Origin: Desulfosporosinus sp.
GTDB lineage: Bacteria; Bacillota; Desulfitobacteriia; Desulfitobacteriales; Desulfitobacteriaceae
Assembly: GCA_031292095.1 (NCBI GenBank)
Contig: JARLHU010000176.1
Coordinates: 1 to 54,040, forward strand
Reading direction: 5' to 3'
DNA: 54,040 nt
The notes under the pieces: generated by a model
What the model was told of the DNA's origin: nothing
Seen by the model: the letters and a program-made list of their open reading frames with translations, nothing else
Database searches by the model: none
Position numbers and translations under genes: made by a program
In this document: positions 1-7,844 of the stretch, in pieces
Position numbering within the stretch: the stretch's first letter is position 1
Layout of the letters: each line of letters opens with the position of its first letter

Positions 1-361
1 TACCCAATTAGGAGAGAATCACATTCGAGAAGCGGTTACCTTTGGTCCCAACCTTATCGTAGATGGTCGACCCGTAATTTCTGGAGATGGTGGTTGGGGG
101 ATTGCTCCCCGGACAGGGATCGGGCAAATGGCCGATGGAACGGTTATTTTTGTGGTCATCGACGGTCGACAGCCAACTTGGAGTATCGGAGCAACCTTAC
201 GTGACCTCATGAATGTCTTTAATGATTATCATGCCGTAAATGCGGTTAACCTCGATGGTGGTTCTTCTTCAGAACTTATCTATAATAGCAAAGTTGCGAA
301 CAAGCTTTGGGACATTTTCGGCGAACGCTACATTCCCACAGGTTTTGTTGTTACTCCGTAG
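1..361 (+). CDS. Phosphodiester glycosidase (NAGPA-like) domain protein, 3' end only
   Basis: The gene enters from the left edge; the reading frame is open from base 2 and 119 residues are visible. The C-terminal part matches the phosphodiester glycosidase family (NAGPA/DUF2233): an IAPRTGIGQ segment, a VVIDGRQP strand, and the VNLDGGSSSELIYN segment with the conserved LDGGSSS motif, ending in a short FVVTP tail. In Gram-positive bacteria such proteins are usually secreted and act on cell-wall or exopolysaccharide sugars; secretion cannot be checked here because the N-terminus is missing. A membrane-anchored protein follows 32 bp downstream on the same strand, so the two may be co-transcribed. 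The family call is fairly sure; the substrate is unknown. Confidence 0.8.
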   Translation, partial: TQLGENHIREAVTFGPNLIVDGRPVISGDGGWGIAPRTGIGQMADGTVIFVVIDGRQPTWSIGATLRDLMNVFNDYHAVNAVNLDGGSSSELIYNSKVANKLWDIFGERYIPTGFVVTP

Positions 362-393
362 CTTTCCACCCCACAAAAAAGGAGAAATCATGT

Positions 394-1668
394 ATGAAGA
401 AGAAACTGCGCGTCATATTAGTTTGGACATTGATTTCATTTCTCCTGCAATATGGAGTATATTCTATCCTAAATAGCCAGGTTCAAAAAGTAATGGCACC
501 GTCGACTGTAGCTAGTAAGCTCCCGATTACGCTCCAGCTCAAAGCCACTATCCCTGGTTCTGATCTCACAAATATTCAAATTTCTTATGCAAAGGATTAT
601 TTGGCTTATACGGAAAATGGTGCACTGAAAGTCTTTAACCTCAAAAAGAATACAGTTGTTTTTCAAAAGGGATTGCCCTCTACCAATGATAAAACTTTAG
701 GTGTTCTTATGTACCAATGGTTGCCAGACCGAAATACATTGCTGTATTTTTATGCCAGGAAAAACCCCGATCCGGTAACGTATGTTACCGTTTACCCTCC
801 CAAAACTACGATTCAGGTGCCAGTGCCAACTCCCGATCCGAATTTGGTAGTACCGAAAACCGAAGATCCCAATCAAACAATTGTTCAGGAAGTTCCAAAA
901 ACCGTAACCAAAGAGGTTACCGTGGCGCCTCACATTGAAAAGCGATATGGAAATCCGCAAATCACAGAGCTATATTCCCTAGAACTCCCTAATAGTGATG
1001 AAGATACCGCTCCTAATGATCGGTTTAATCAAACAATTAACAACTTTCCAGCAGGGGGTAAAATTAAAAACTTGGTAGTGTCGACGTGCACTAATCTGAT
1101 GTACCTCACCGTGAAAAATGCTTCGACAGAACTGCTCTTGGAAATAGACGTGATGAAAAACGTTCGAACCCTAAGCAAATCGGGAGAGACGATCGACAAT
1201 ATGGCTGCTTCGGATCGGTATGGAACCCTTTTTCTGGACAGTAATGAGGGGGGCGCCCATCAAGTCATCGCTTGGGATGGTACAAAGCGTCAAACCGTTT
1301 CTGAAAATAGTGACGATCAAATATTAGGCATTAGAGATGGAAAGGTGTACATTGGTGAGGTTCAAAATAATGAACTCGTAAAAATAAAAACTACACCAGA
1401 CCTTACCCACATGACAAAAAATCCTGCTTTGACAACGGAGTGGGAAGGCGTGATTCCATTGAACAATAACGTACGCACCCTTATCGGTGCTCAAGGACAA
1501 ATGATCGTTTATGATCATCAAACAGCCTATATAGTTACCGCTGGTCGTCTGACAGAGGTTAAATTGCATGGGGATGAGAATTACGTCTCTGGCGATGGCG
1601 CTGAGCTCGTTCAACTCAGCAAGCAAGGAGTAGCTACTTTAGTAGAGTTGCAACCTCTCAAGTCTTAA
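394..1668 (+). CDS. Membrane-anchored extracellular protein of unknown function
   Basis: 424 residues, not recognised as a named family. The ATG at 394 is chosen because GGAG lies 9 bases upstream and the protein then starts with a positively charged, hydrophobic signal-anchor (MKKKLRVILVWTLISFLLQY). After the anchor comes a repetitive beta-strand-rich region resembling a propeller (residues ~50-125), then a proline/valine-rich linker at ~135-180 (PVPTPDPN, QEVPKTVTKEVTV), then a second beta-rich half. No catalytic motif is visible. It sits between a secreted glycosidase gene and an envelope-type two-component pair, so a role at the cell surface or as an extracytoplasmic sensor is plausible; this is inference only. 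An earlier in-frame start (307) would run through the end of the upstream gene and is less likely. Confidence 0.7.
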   Translation: MKKKLRVILVWTLISFLLQYGVYSILNSQVQKVMAPSTVASKLPITLQLKATIPGSDLTNIQISYAKDYLAYTENGALKVFNLKKNTVVFQKGLPSTNDKTLGVLMYQWLPDRNTLLYFYARKNPDPVTYVTVYPPKTTIQVPVPTPDPNLVVPKTEDPNQTIVQEVPKTVTKEVTVAPHIEKRYGNPQITELYSLELPNSDEDTAPNDRFNQTINNFPAGGKIKNLVVSTCTNLMYLTVKNASTELLLEIDVMKNVRTLSKSGETIDNMAASDRYGTLFLDSNEGGAHQVIAWDGTKRQTVSENSDDQILGIRDGKVYIGEVQNNELVKIKTTPDLTHMTKNPALTTEWEGVIPLNNNVRTLIGAQGQMIVYDHQTAYIVTAGRLTEVKLHGDENYVSGDGAELVQLSKQGVATLVELQPLKS

Positions 1669-1734
1669 AGTTGATAGGGAGAGGGTGCAGATATAACATT
1701 TCCAACCGACATAGGCAAACGAAGGAGGGTATAG

Positions 1735-2433
1735 ATGAAGATGGTTGATACAATTCTCAATATATTACTGATTGAAGACGACCGTGCCATTGCTAAAGTC
1801 ATTGCCCTAGAATTGGAACATCAGGGACATCGGATAGGGCTAGCTGCCAATGGTAGGGTGGGGCTAGATATGGCCTTAACGCAGGAGTGGGATGTCATAC
1901 TTTTGGACATCATGTTGCCGTTTCTGAATGGTTATGAAGTGTGTAAACAAATTCGCACTCGTAAGGATATTCCTATTCTGCTCCTGACTGCCAAAGATGA
2001 AGTTCAGGATAAAGTCTTCGGCTTGGATCTTGGCGCCGATGATTATTTGACAAAACCTTTTGCCATGGATGAATTAATGGCTCGGATTCGTGCGGTACTG
2101 CGGCGCAAAAATCCACCTGTTCAAATTACAGGACACTTAAAGTTTCGGGAACTTGAGCTTGATACTCAAGCGTATCAAGTTTATTTCGGAGGGACGGAAG
2201 TATGTTTAACGAAAAAGGAATTTGAATTGTTGACGTTGTTTTTGGAGCATCCAAACCATGTACTATCGAGGGAGCTTATTCTGGAAAATGTTTGGGGTTA
2301 CGATTATTACGGGGAAACGAATGTAGTGGATGTTTACGTGCGCTTTTTACGGGGTAAGATTGATGAACGCTTTCAAGTGCATTATCTCCATACAGTGAGG
2401 GGAGTCGGCTATGTCTTGCGCGCAGAAGAATAA
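1735..2433 (+). CDS. OmpR/PhoB-family response regulator
   Basis: 232 residues, the usual length. The receiver domain (1-120) shows the acidic pair in LLIEDDRA, the phosphorylatable Asp in [10 protein letters not shown], a Thr in LLTAKDE and the Lys in YLTKPFAMDE. The C-terminal winged-helix domain (about 135-230) carries LTKKEFELLTLF, the recognition-helix region GETNVVDVYVRFLRGKID and the terminal HTVRGVGYVLR. The start at 1735 has GAAGGAGG at 1721-1728; an ATG at 1741 is a close alternative. Its 3' end overlaps the histidine kinase gene by 23 bp, so the two form a translationally coupled pair. The signal is unknown; this pair type usually controls envelope or antibiotic-stress genes. Confidence 0.93.
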   Translation: MKMVDTILNILLIEDDRAIAKVIALELEHQGHRIGLAANGRVGLDMALTQEWDVILLDIMLPFLNGYEVCKQIRTRKDIPILLLTAKDEVQDKVFGLDLGADDYLTKPFAMDELMARIRAVLRRKNPPVQITGHLKFRELELDTQAYQVYFGGTEVCLTKKEFELLTLFLEHPNHVLSRELILENVWGYDYYGETNVVDVYVRFLRGKIDERFQVHYLHTVRGVGYVLRAEE

Positions 2434-3817
2434 CCGATTTTGGAAATGTCGGTTTCCAAAACTGAAATGGGGTTTAGCTTGGAAGATTACTCTTTGGTAT
2501 ATTCTATTACTTCTTTTGACGGTGTTGATACTGTCAGCTTTAACGTATTGGGGTAATAGCCAGGCTTTACATAAAGAAGAGCAACAAGTCCTAGAGAATA
2601 CTATCACGCGTGTTCTCGGCTCGCTGGATGATCAGCAGGAAGGGCAGGGTATGGATATTCGTGATCCGGAGGCCTTGAAAGGAAATGTACCCAAGGGTGT
2701 GACAATACAATTAACTTCCATGCAAGGTGCGGTACTACAAAAGGCTGGTATATTAAATGCTCAGCTTCCTGTGGAACAACTGGCAGGTCCCGAAATCCGT
2801 GTTCTGAACGGCAAGGATGTCTATTATGTGGCCCGTCCGATCCTGTCCGGTGGGAAACAAATTGGCACACTTCAAGCCGTGGTTGATTTGGAAGATGTGG
2901 AGCTGGCCCAAACCGTGCTTTTGCGTCAGTTACTTTGGTTGGGAGTCTCAGCTTTGCTGTTGGCGGCCATCGGCGGATTTATTTTATCCAGGCAAGTACT
3001 TGCCCCTTTGGCAGCGTTGAATCGAGAAATTTCACTATTGACAGCCAATGATCTTAACCGACGTATCCCCCTACGGGGAAATGGGGATGAACTCGATCTA
3101 ATAGGTCAAAATTTCAATCACATGTTGCAGAGGTTGGAGGCCTCCTTCAAACAGCAAAAACAATTTGTGGCTAATGCTTCGCACGAACTTCGGACCCCGC
3201 TAATGGTCATTCGTGGGCATGCAGATATTTTACAGCGTTGGGGAGCTGAAGATCCTGACATTGTGCGTGATTCAGCAACAGTTATGGTTGATGAAACAAA
3301 GATGATGACAAAATTAGTGGAAAACCTGTTGACCTTGGCTCGGGAGGAGTTGCAGTTAACCTTAGTTCCTCTTAACTTGAGCGAACTCATTATTGAAAGT
3401 GCGAGAGGTTTGCCATTTTTGCGCTCGTTCGTGGTTAAATATGACCTGCTTCCAGACATCGAGTTAAAGGGTGACGCTCTCTATCTTAGACAGCTCATTA
3501 GAATCATCTTGGAAAATGCCGGGAAATATGTGCCAACTGCTGGGAGGATCCGGATATATCTACTGCGCTTCGAGGATAAAGTAAAGCTTATTATCGAGGA
3601 TAATGGACCAGGATTTCCGCCCGATGCTCTGGAATTGATCTTTGACCGATTCTACCGGGTTGATGAGGCTCGTTCACGTAATATACCAGGACATGGTCTG
3701 GGACTCAGTATCGCCCAGAGGATCGTCGAGGCTCACGGAGGAAAAATTTGGGCAGAAAATATGGAACCGCAGGGAGCGCGGTTTTGCGTGGAACTTCCGT
3801 ACAATAGTTTCATCTAA
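2411..3817 (+). CDS. Sensor histidine kinase (HAMP-HisKA-HATPase)
   Basis: 468 residues. A transmembrane helix at ~25-45 (ITLWYILLLLLTVLILSAL), an extracytoplasmic sensor of about 110 residues, a second helix at ~175-195 (LLWLGVSALLLAAIGGFIL), a HAMP linker, a HisKA domain with the phospho-acceptor His in [13 protein letters not shown], and a HATPase domain with the N box (ILENAGKYV), G1 (DNGPGF) and G2 (GHGLGLSIA). It overlaps the response regulator gene, its obvious partner. No other in-frame ATG exists before the first membrane helix, so the start inside the regulator gene is accepted. An inverted repeat follows at 3848-3874. Confidence 0.93.
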   Translation: MSCAQKNNRFWKCRFPKLKWGLAWKITLWYILLLLLTVLILSALTYWGNSQALHKEEQQVLENTITRVLGSLDDQQEGQGMDIRDPEALKGNVPKGVTIQLTSMQGAVLQKAGILNAQLPVEQLAGPEIRVLNGKDVYYVARPILSGGKQIGTLQAVVDLEDVELAQTVLLRQLLWLGVSALLLAAIGGFILSRQVLAPLAALNREISLLTANDLNRRIPLRGNGDELDLIGQNFNHMLQRLEASFKQQKQFVANASHELRTPLMVIRGHADILQRWGAEDPDIVRDSATVMVDETKMMTKLVENLLTLAREELQLTLVPLNLSELIIESARGLPFLRSFVVKYDLLPDIELKGDALYLRQLIRIILENAGKYVPTAGRIRIYLLRFEDKVKLIIEDNGPGFPPDALELIFDRFYRVDEARSRNIPGHGLGLSIAQRIVEAHGGKIWAENMEPQGARFCVELPYNSFI

Positions 3818-3847
3818 GTATAAGTTGCTGTTTTTCATCTCCCATTA

Positions 3848-3874
3848 ATCTTTACGAGTTAATTTAGTAAAGAT
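3848..3874. repeat. Inverted repeat after the first two-component pair
   Basis: ATCTTTAC (3848-3855) and GTAAAGAT (3867-3874) form perfect 8-bp arms around an 11-base spacer. There is no run of T after it, so it may be a weak terminator for the kinase gene or an operator for the small gene that follows. Confidence 0.45.
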
Positions 3875-3926
3875 CAGTTAGTTGGTTCCTTGTTACGCAA
3901 AATCTCAGCCACGAAAGGAGCCTTTC

Positions 3927-4206
3927 ATGTCTTCAGGATTATTAATTCACTACATCATTCAATATGGTTTATGCGGTCCTGGGTTACCTTATAGGGCGAG
4001 AGAGTTCACAGTTAGTCCAATTGTTCCTCTTGGTGGGGGAGGTTTTGTTGCTCGTCCTGTTAGGACTAAGTCCTATTTTTCTGCTGATTCATACTCCTAG
4101 TACAGTCGTTACGGCTTTAACAGTTGGGTGTTTATGGGCTCTGGTTTGCGTCTTCTTATACGAGTTTTATCTTTATCAGCATAAGGCACATCCAAGAAAT
4201 AACTAG
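3927..4206 (+). pseudogene. Small membrane protein, probably frameshifted
   Basis: A good ribosome binding site (AAAGGAG, 3914-3920) precedes the ATG at 3927, which starts MSSGLLIHYIIQYG. That frame soon turns into a glycine/arginine-rich stretch unlike a protein. The frame open from 3964 continues instead with a strongly hydrophobic sequence (SQLVQLFLLVGEVLLLVLLG, then TVGCLWALVCVFLYEFYLY) up to a stop at 4206. Joining the two near 3964 gives a ~93-residue protein with about three membrane helices. Either a single-base indel broke it, or 3964-4206 is expressed alone. Family not recognised. Confidence 0.4.
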
Positions 4207-4314
4207 TCAGTATGCCAGTCTATTTTGTACTAGTCCTAATAGGTAAGGACTTAAGAGAACTCAGAGACAATGCCTATCTGAGTTAAGAATAAGGGGCAGT
4301 TTGGTATTAAAAGA

Positions 4315-4362
4315 AGAGAGGAAGCCAGCAAGAGTTCGCGAACTTTTGCTGGCTTCCTCTCT
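4315..4362. repeat. 48-bp near-perfect palindrome
   Basis: The sequence folds back on itself over 24 bp per arm with a single G-T mismatch, centred between 4338 and 4339 (TTCGCGAA core). Outer arms contain GAGAGGAAGCCAGCAA and its complement. No T-run follows on either side, so it is not a classic terminator. It lies in a gene-free stretch (4207-4577) in which I see no other coding signal. Confidence 0.7.
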
Positions 4363-4577
4363 CACCCGAACATCGTGTCTTGGACATTGATTTCAGCCAG
4401 CCGAAATTTCCACCTGGTATATTAATCCTTTTTTAATGTTCGGTTCATCTATCTTTAATCCAGTTGTGTTAAATTTGACTGGAAGGGGATGATGCACTTG
4501 ATTATTTTGAATGAAAACGGCAAGCGGCTGTAACGATGGGAAACATAATAAATAAGCGGGTTTAGGAGGGTACATAA

Positions 4578-4750
4578 ATGTTTAAAGTAATACCTTTGTT
4601 AATTGTTGTCTCCATGCATGGTTAAAGGGTATATTAACCTATCGCTTAGGACGCTTGATGGGTGCCATCACCGGAGTTGCGCTCACCGTCACCTTACTGG
4701 CTTCGCTGGGATCCTTCATTTCTTTTAACATTATTTTAATGTTCCTTTAA
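4578..4750 (+). pseudogene. FtsX-type ABC permease, N-terminal remnant
   Basis: TAGGAGGG (4563-4570) precedes the ATG at 4578, but that frame stops after 15 codons. In another frame, 4619-4750 encodes WLKGILTYRLGRLMGAITG followed by a hydrophobic LTVTLLASLGSFIS segment and a stop. This is the typical N-terminus of large FtsX/MacB-like ABC permeases, whose first helix begins this way. Only about 40 of several hundred residues remain. It is a decayed 5' end, probably an old partner of the LolD-type ATPase fragments further down. Confidence 0.5.
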
Positions 4751-4784
4751 GGTTAAAGCGTTAAGATTAGTTAGAAATGAGGAG

Positions 4785-4880
4785 ATGATGTATCACAAGA
4801 TTGCTACGATTGCTAAAAACGGACAAGAGCGAAGATACGAAAAGAAAGCAAGAGCGAAATTTGAAAAATTGGGAGGGTAA
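4785..4880 (+). CDS. Tiny basic ORF (31 aa), doubtful
   Basis: MMYHKIATIAKNGQERRYEK and so on: a short Lys/Arg-rich peptide preceded by GAGGAG only a few bases upstream of two ATGs. It lies between two gene remnants. It could be a small gene or another fragment; no family recognised. Confidence 0.2.
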   Translation: MMYHKIATIAKNGQERRYEKKARAKFEKLGG

Positions 4881-4889
4881 ACTTAAATT

Positions 4890-4997
4890 ATGATCTTTTT
4901 ACAAACTCTTATCATAGCTATCGTCCAAGGTGTAATAGAATTCAAAGTGCTCTTGCTGTTTCACACGAATGAAGGCAAGAGATTTTTTATTTTCTAA
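4890..4997 (+). pseudogene. uppP: Undecaprenyl-diphosphatase (UppP/BacA) N-terminal remnant
   Basis: GGGAGGG (4871-4877) and an ATG at 4890 start MIFLQTLIIAIVQGVIEF, the characteristic first 18 residues of UppP (family pattern: LILGIVQGLTEF followed by LPVSSTGH). After Glu-Phe the homology ends at a GAATTC sequence at 4938-4943 and the frame reads unrelated residues to a stop at 4997. The missing catalytic half has a counterpart at 6638-6931. The join coincides with the left end of the 195-bp duplicated segment. Confidence 0.65.
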
Positions 4998-5130
4998 TCC
5001 AATTCTAATCTTTGTCTAAGGTTACTCTCATTGTGTTGTGACAAAATGAGAGTATGGAATAGAAATGAGGGGTTAGGCTGCTTGTTACAGAGAAATTGAC
5101 AAAAAGATATAAGGATTTTGCGGCGGTGGA
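4936..5130 (+). repeat. ~195-bp duplicated segment, copy A
   Basis: From AATAGAATTCA through the 5' end of the ABC ATPase gene, this sequence recurs at about 10422-10619 with only about ten differences. It holds the promoter region (three 11-bp-phased TCTAAT/TCTAAG boxes and an inverted repeat), the ribosome binding site and the first ~15 codons of the ABC gene. Confidence 0.9.
4993..5054 (+). promoter_or_regulatory. Putative response-regulator operator plus inverted repeat (copy A)
   Basis: Three heptamers, TCTAATC (4993), TCTAATC (5004) and TCTAAGG (5015), are spaced exactly 11 bp apart, the phasing used by OmpR/PhoB-family regulators. They are followed by an inverted repeat, TACTCTCATT (5023-5032) and AATGAGAGTA (5045-5054). 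The same block is found at 10478 and, without the second inverted arm, at 12876. Confidence 0.6.
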
Positions 5131-5827
5131 AGATTTGAACCTGACAGTCAAAGAAGGCGCAATTTTTGGCTTTCTGGGTCATAATGGCGCGGGAAAAACA
5201 ACCACCTTATCCATGTTGACCACGCTTTTGCTTCCCACGGAGGGGAAAGCCAGCATTGCTGGGCTGGATGTGGTGAAGGACAACTTTAAGGTCCGCAGTC
5301 TCCTTGGCTATCTGCCTGAAAGCGTGATGCTTTATGGAGACCTCACAGCAGCTGAAAATCTGAGGTTTTTCGGCAATCTTTCAGGTGTGGAAAAGGTCGA
5401 TGCCAGAATTGACGAGGTACTAGGGCTGCTGGGGTTTATGGACTGGAAGGATAAAAAGGTAAAGACCTATTCAAAAGGAATGCGGCAGAGAATAGGTATC
5501 GCCCAAGCAATACTTCACAAGCCCAAAATGTTGTTTCTGGACGAACCTACATCCGGCCTTGATCCACAGGGCACAAAGGATATGCGTGACCTTTTGCTAA
5601 TGTTGAACAGAGAGTGGGGCACGACGATCTTTATGAATACCCACCTTCTGTCCGAGGTGACCAAGGTGTGTACAGATATTGGTATCATAAGCAAGGGTAA
5701 GTTGCTGCTGGCAGACTCAATTATTAATATAAAACAGCGTTTTCCCGAAGCAATGTCTCTAGAGGAGATCTACTTTAGAATTGAAGGGGGCGATAGAAGT
5801 GAAGCAGGTACTGATAATAGCTTCTAA
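5096..5827 (+). CDS. ABC transporter ATP-binding protein
   Basis: 243 residues from the TTG at 5096. Walker A GHNGAGKTT, signature YSKGMRQRIGIAQ, Walker B MLFLDEPTSGLDP and the switch His in NTHLLSE are all present, so the ATPase looks functional. Homology (LLVTEKLTKRYKDF) extends upstream to 5078; the best-placed ribosome binding site (GAGGGG, 5067-5072) would serve a CTG at 5078, so the real start is uncertain and no ATG is available. It belongs to the group paired with ABC-2 permeases. Its permease gene starts inside its 3' end but is broken, so the exporter as encoded here is not complete. The 5' end is duplicated at 10560-10619. Confidence 0.85.
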   Translation: MTKRYKDFAAVEDLNLTVKEGAIFGFLGHNGAGKTTTLSMLTTLLLPTEGKASIAGLDVVKDNFKVRSLLGYLPESVMLYGDLTAAENLRFFGNLSGVEKVDARIDEVLGLLGFMDWKDKKVKTYSKGMRQRIGIAQAILHKPKMLFLDEPTSGLDPQGTKDMRDLLLMLNREWGTTIFMNTHLLSEVTKVCTDIGIISKGKLLLADSIINIKQRFPEAMSLEEIYFRIEGGDRSEAGTDNSF

Positions 5828-6158
5828 GGAATTTAAAACGGCCTTCAAGGATAAGGTGTTCCTTGTGATCACTGCCCTGTTTCTGCTGCTTTCCATTATT
5901 TCAGTCTATATCGGCTCAAGTACCAAAAATGCTGAAGTTAAGGCTTATCTGGATATCGTGGCTCTGTTAAAAGCTCAGGGAGCCACAAATTTTCCTCTGT
6001 CTCCCCAATTATTCCCCCTAGCCATACGGGCAAGATACAGCAGGACAATAAGAAGGGCGATCTACACTATAACGGCAACGCGAACGGTATCTACGGAACC
6101 TCTACAAACGAGGCAATATTTCAGGGTCAGATCCACGCTGCAGGCTATGCGCCGATAG
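5799..6158 (+). pseudogene. ABC-2 permease, truncated after ~77 residues
   Basis: A GTG at 5799 with GAAGGGGG at 5783-5790 starts VKQVLIIASKEFKTAFKDKV and continues through one membrane helix (VFLVITALFLLLSIISVYIG) and the start of the extracytoplasmic region (IVALLKAQGATNFPLSP). This is the N-terminus of an ABC-2/NosY-like permease, overlapping the ATPase gene as expected for its partner. Around 6028 the homology ends abruptly and the frame continues with arginine-rich residues to a stop at 6158. The remaining ~300 residues and five or so helices are missing. Confidence 0.7.
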
Positions 6159-6205
6159 ACTTTTCAGCCAAAAAAGCAAAGGGCACTGCTGAGGTTAAAG
6201 ATTAA
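6029..6205 (+). pseudogene. C-terminal fragment of an unidentified protein
   Basis: In a frame different from the truncated permease, 6029-6205 encodes a natural-looking polar stretch (GKIQQDNKKGDLHYNGNANG ... AKGTAEVKD) with a stop at 6205. It begins exactly where the permease homology ends, so the point near 6029 looks like a deletion or recombination joint. The parent family is not recognised. Confidence 0.4.
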
Positions 6206-6282
6206 GGCAATAGTCCTGAATCAGGAGTATACTCACCTTGTTTTTACTGAGTAAATATTAAGTTGGAAAGGAGGTGAAACAC

Positions 6283-6483
6283 TTGATTGCATCGATCGGT
6301 AGTAGCAATATGCTGCCAAGAACGGCATCTATCCATCAAAACGTGACTGCAAGGATGAGCAAGAGCGAAGAAACGATGGAAAGTACAAGCGAGCGTATGT
6401 TAGAAGCGCATTCTTCACCAGCTAAAGCTGCAAAAACTCAAAGCCCAAATGGTCTAGGTAACGTAGTCGACAAGAAAGCATAA
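6283..6483 (+). CDS. Small YjfB-like protein (66 aa)
   Basis: The TTG at 6283 is preceded by AAAGGAGG at 6267-6274 with ideal spacing; a GTG at 6274 would overlap that site and is rejected. The product begins LIASIGSSNML, has a central amphipathic helix (SIHQNVTARMSKSEETMEST) and ends LGNVVDKKA. The layout resembles the YjfB 'putative motility protein' family, which has the same length, a QxxV.. helix and an LGxxxD C-terminus. The function of that family is not well established. It is flanked by gene remnants but itself looks intact. Confidence 0.5.
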   Translation: MIASIGSSNMLPRTASIHQNVTARMSKSEETMESTSERMLEAHSSPAKAAKTQSPNGLGNVVDKKA

Positions 6484-6495
6484 CTTAGAAGGCTA

Positions 6496-6536
6496 GGAGT
6501 TTTCATGGAGGTGAAGTAAGCTGCCATGAAAACTCC
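6496..6536. terminator. Stem-loop downstream of the YjfB-like gene
   Basis: Perfect 13-bp arms, GGAGTTTTCATGG (6496-6508) and CCATGAAAACTCC (6524-6536), with a 15-base loop. Only a weak T-tract follows, so termination is likely but not certain. Confidence 0.5.
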
Positions 6537-6610
6537 CTTCTACGGTTAGCGAAGGCGTTGTTTATATTGCTCCCCATCTTCAGTTTAGAAATAGTAAGTA
6601 CCTTACAGTT

Positions 6611-6628
6611 TCTAAGCTGTTTCTAAGA
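6611..6628 (+). promoter_or_regulatory. Two 11-bp-phased TCTAAG boxes
   Basis: TCTAAG at 6611 and 6622, 11 bp apart, resembling the third box of the motif at 4993, 10478 and 12876. It lies upstream of the UppP remnant and may be a weaker site for the same regulator. Confidence 0.35.
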
Positions 6629-6637
6629 ATAAAATGT

Positions 6638-6931
6638 TAATATATAGTTTCTGGATGTTGCTTCACGATGACTAGGGAAGAGGCTGCCCGATTTTCTTTC
6701 CTTATGTCAACGCCCATCATTTTGGGAGCAGGAGTTCTAAAACTTCGTCATTTGACGATGGCTTCAATAAATTTACCCTTTTCAGTCGACGTTATTACAT
6801 CCTTTGTCGTTGGTATTTCAAGCATTTCTTTTTTACTTAAGTATTTGAAAACTAATAACTTTGGACTTTTTGTAGGATATCGTTTTGTTATTGGCGTGAT
6901 CGTTATTGCTTTTGTTTTAGCAGGACATTAA
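6638..6931 (+). pseudogene. uppP: Undecaprenyl-diphosphatase (UppP/BacA) C-terminal remnant
   Basis: The frame open after a stop at 6638-6640 encodes TREEAARFSFLMSTPIILGA, the hallmark segment that follows the SGxT catalytic loop in UppP (family: DRETAARFSFLLSIPAILGA), then two further membrane helices and a normal C-terminus ending at 6931. The N-terminal half with the catalytic Glu/Arg residues is absent. An ATG at 6668 lacks a convincing ribosome binding site. With the N-terminal piece at 4890 this suggests one ancestral uppP gene split by rearrangement. Confidence 0.65.
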
Positions 6932-6981
6932 GGAATTAATCTTGCCTTTCCGATGCCAATTATAACGTAGGCGTTTTCTAA

Positions 6982-7017
6982 TCCTTCCGTTGATCTTAAT
7001 AGAACACAACGGAAGGA
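6982..7017. terminator. Stem-loop between the UppP remnant and the DedA gene
   Basis: TCCTTCCGTTG (6982-6992) and CAACGGAAGGA (7007-7017) form a perfect 11-bp stem followed by CTTTATTAT. Confidence 0.65.
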
Positions 7018-7054
7018 CTTTATTATGACAGCGCATTATGGGGAGGAAACCAAG

Positions 7055-7684
7055 TTGATTATTCAAACATTGCTGGACCTTTTTTTGCACTTGGACAAAA
7101 ATATGGGCGCAGTCATTCAAAGTTATGGGATGTGGACGTATCTAATTCTTTTTGCCATAATCTTTGCAGAAACTGGTTTTGTGGTTACCCCGTTTTTACC
7201 GGGTGATTCTTTACTATTTGTGGCAGGCGCTTTCGCCGCCAGTGGCGCGTTGAGTTTACCAGTGGTTGTTATTATCCTTGGTGCGGCGGCCATTATAGGG
7301 GATACTTTAAATTATCAAATAGGTCATTTTATAGGTCCTAGTGTGTTTAAAAAAGACAATGCCCGGTTTCTGAATAAAGAGCATTTAAAACAGACGGAGC
7401 AATTCTATCTCAAGCATGGGGGCAAGACGGTTATAATCGCCAGATTTATTCCGGTTATTCGTACCTTTGCGCCCTTTGTGGCAGGGATCGGTGCCATGAG
7501 TTATTGGAGGTTTTTGGCGTATAACGCAGTCGGAGGGTTAACTTGGGTTGTTACTATTGCCTTGGGAGGATACTTCTTTGGAAATCTGCCCATTGTAAGA
7601 AATAATTTCACACTAGTGATTTATGTTATCATTTTAATATCCATTCTTCCTGCTATTATTGGTTTCGCCCGTAGAAAAAAATAA
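7055..7684 (+). CDS. DedA family membrane protein
   Basis: 209 residues from the TTG at 7055, chosen because GGGAGG (7041-7046) is well placed. It shows the SNARE-associated/VTT domain of DedA proteins: the FAETGFVVTPFLPGDSLLF segment, GAAAIIGDTLNYQIGHFIG, the ARFIPVIRTFAPFVAGIGAM motif with its conserved arginines, and hydrophobic C-terminal helices. DedA proteins are polyprenyl/phospholipid transporters; some act in undecaprenyl-phosphate recycling, cationic peptide resistance and membrane homeostasis. That fits the UppP, glycosyltransferase and two-component genes around it. It looks intact and has a terminator at 7751-7784. Confidence 0.92.
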   Translation: MIIQTLLDLFLHLDKNMGAVIQSYGMWTYLILFAIIFAETGFVVTPFLPGDSLLFVAGAFAASGALSLPVVVIILGAAAIIGDTLNYQIGHFIGPSVFKKDNARFLNKEHLKQTEQFYLKHGGKTVIIARFIPVIRTFAPFVAGIGAMSYWRFLAYNAVGGLTWVVTIALGGYFFGNLPIVRNNFTLVIYVIILISILPAIIGFARRKK

Positions 7685-7750
7685 GTCGTAAATATGGGGA
7701 CGAAGGAATCACCTTGAGATTGGGCCACGAGTTTTGAACAGCGAAGCGAA

Positions 7751-7784
7751 GCCACCAATTAAATGGGGCCTCGCTTCACTTGTT
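7751..7784. terminator. Terminator after the DedA gene
   Basis: GAAGCGAAGCC and GGCCTCGCTTC pair with one mismatch around a 12-base loop, followed by ACTTGTTTTAG. It may also serve transcripts arriving from the minus-strand ORF at 7845. Confidence 0.6.
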
Positions 7785-7844
7785 TTAGAGTGTAAGTGGT
7801 TTTAACCTTTGGTGGGGGTATTGAATCCGATAATCAGCTTAGGA

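Noticed and set aside
4393..4575. 60-residue minus-strand ORF in the gene-free stretch
   Set aside because: It has no ribosome binding site and no recognisable features, and its start lies over the ribosome binding site of the FtsX remnant on the other strand.
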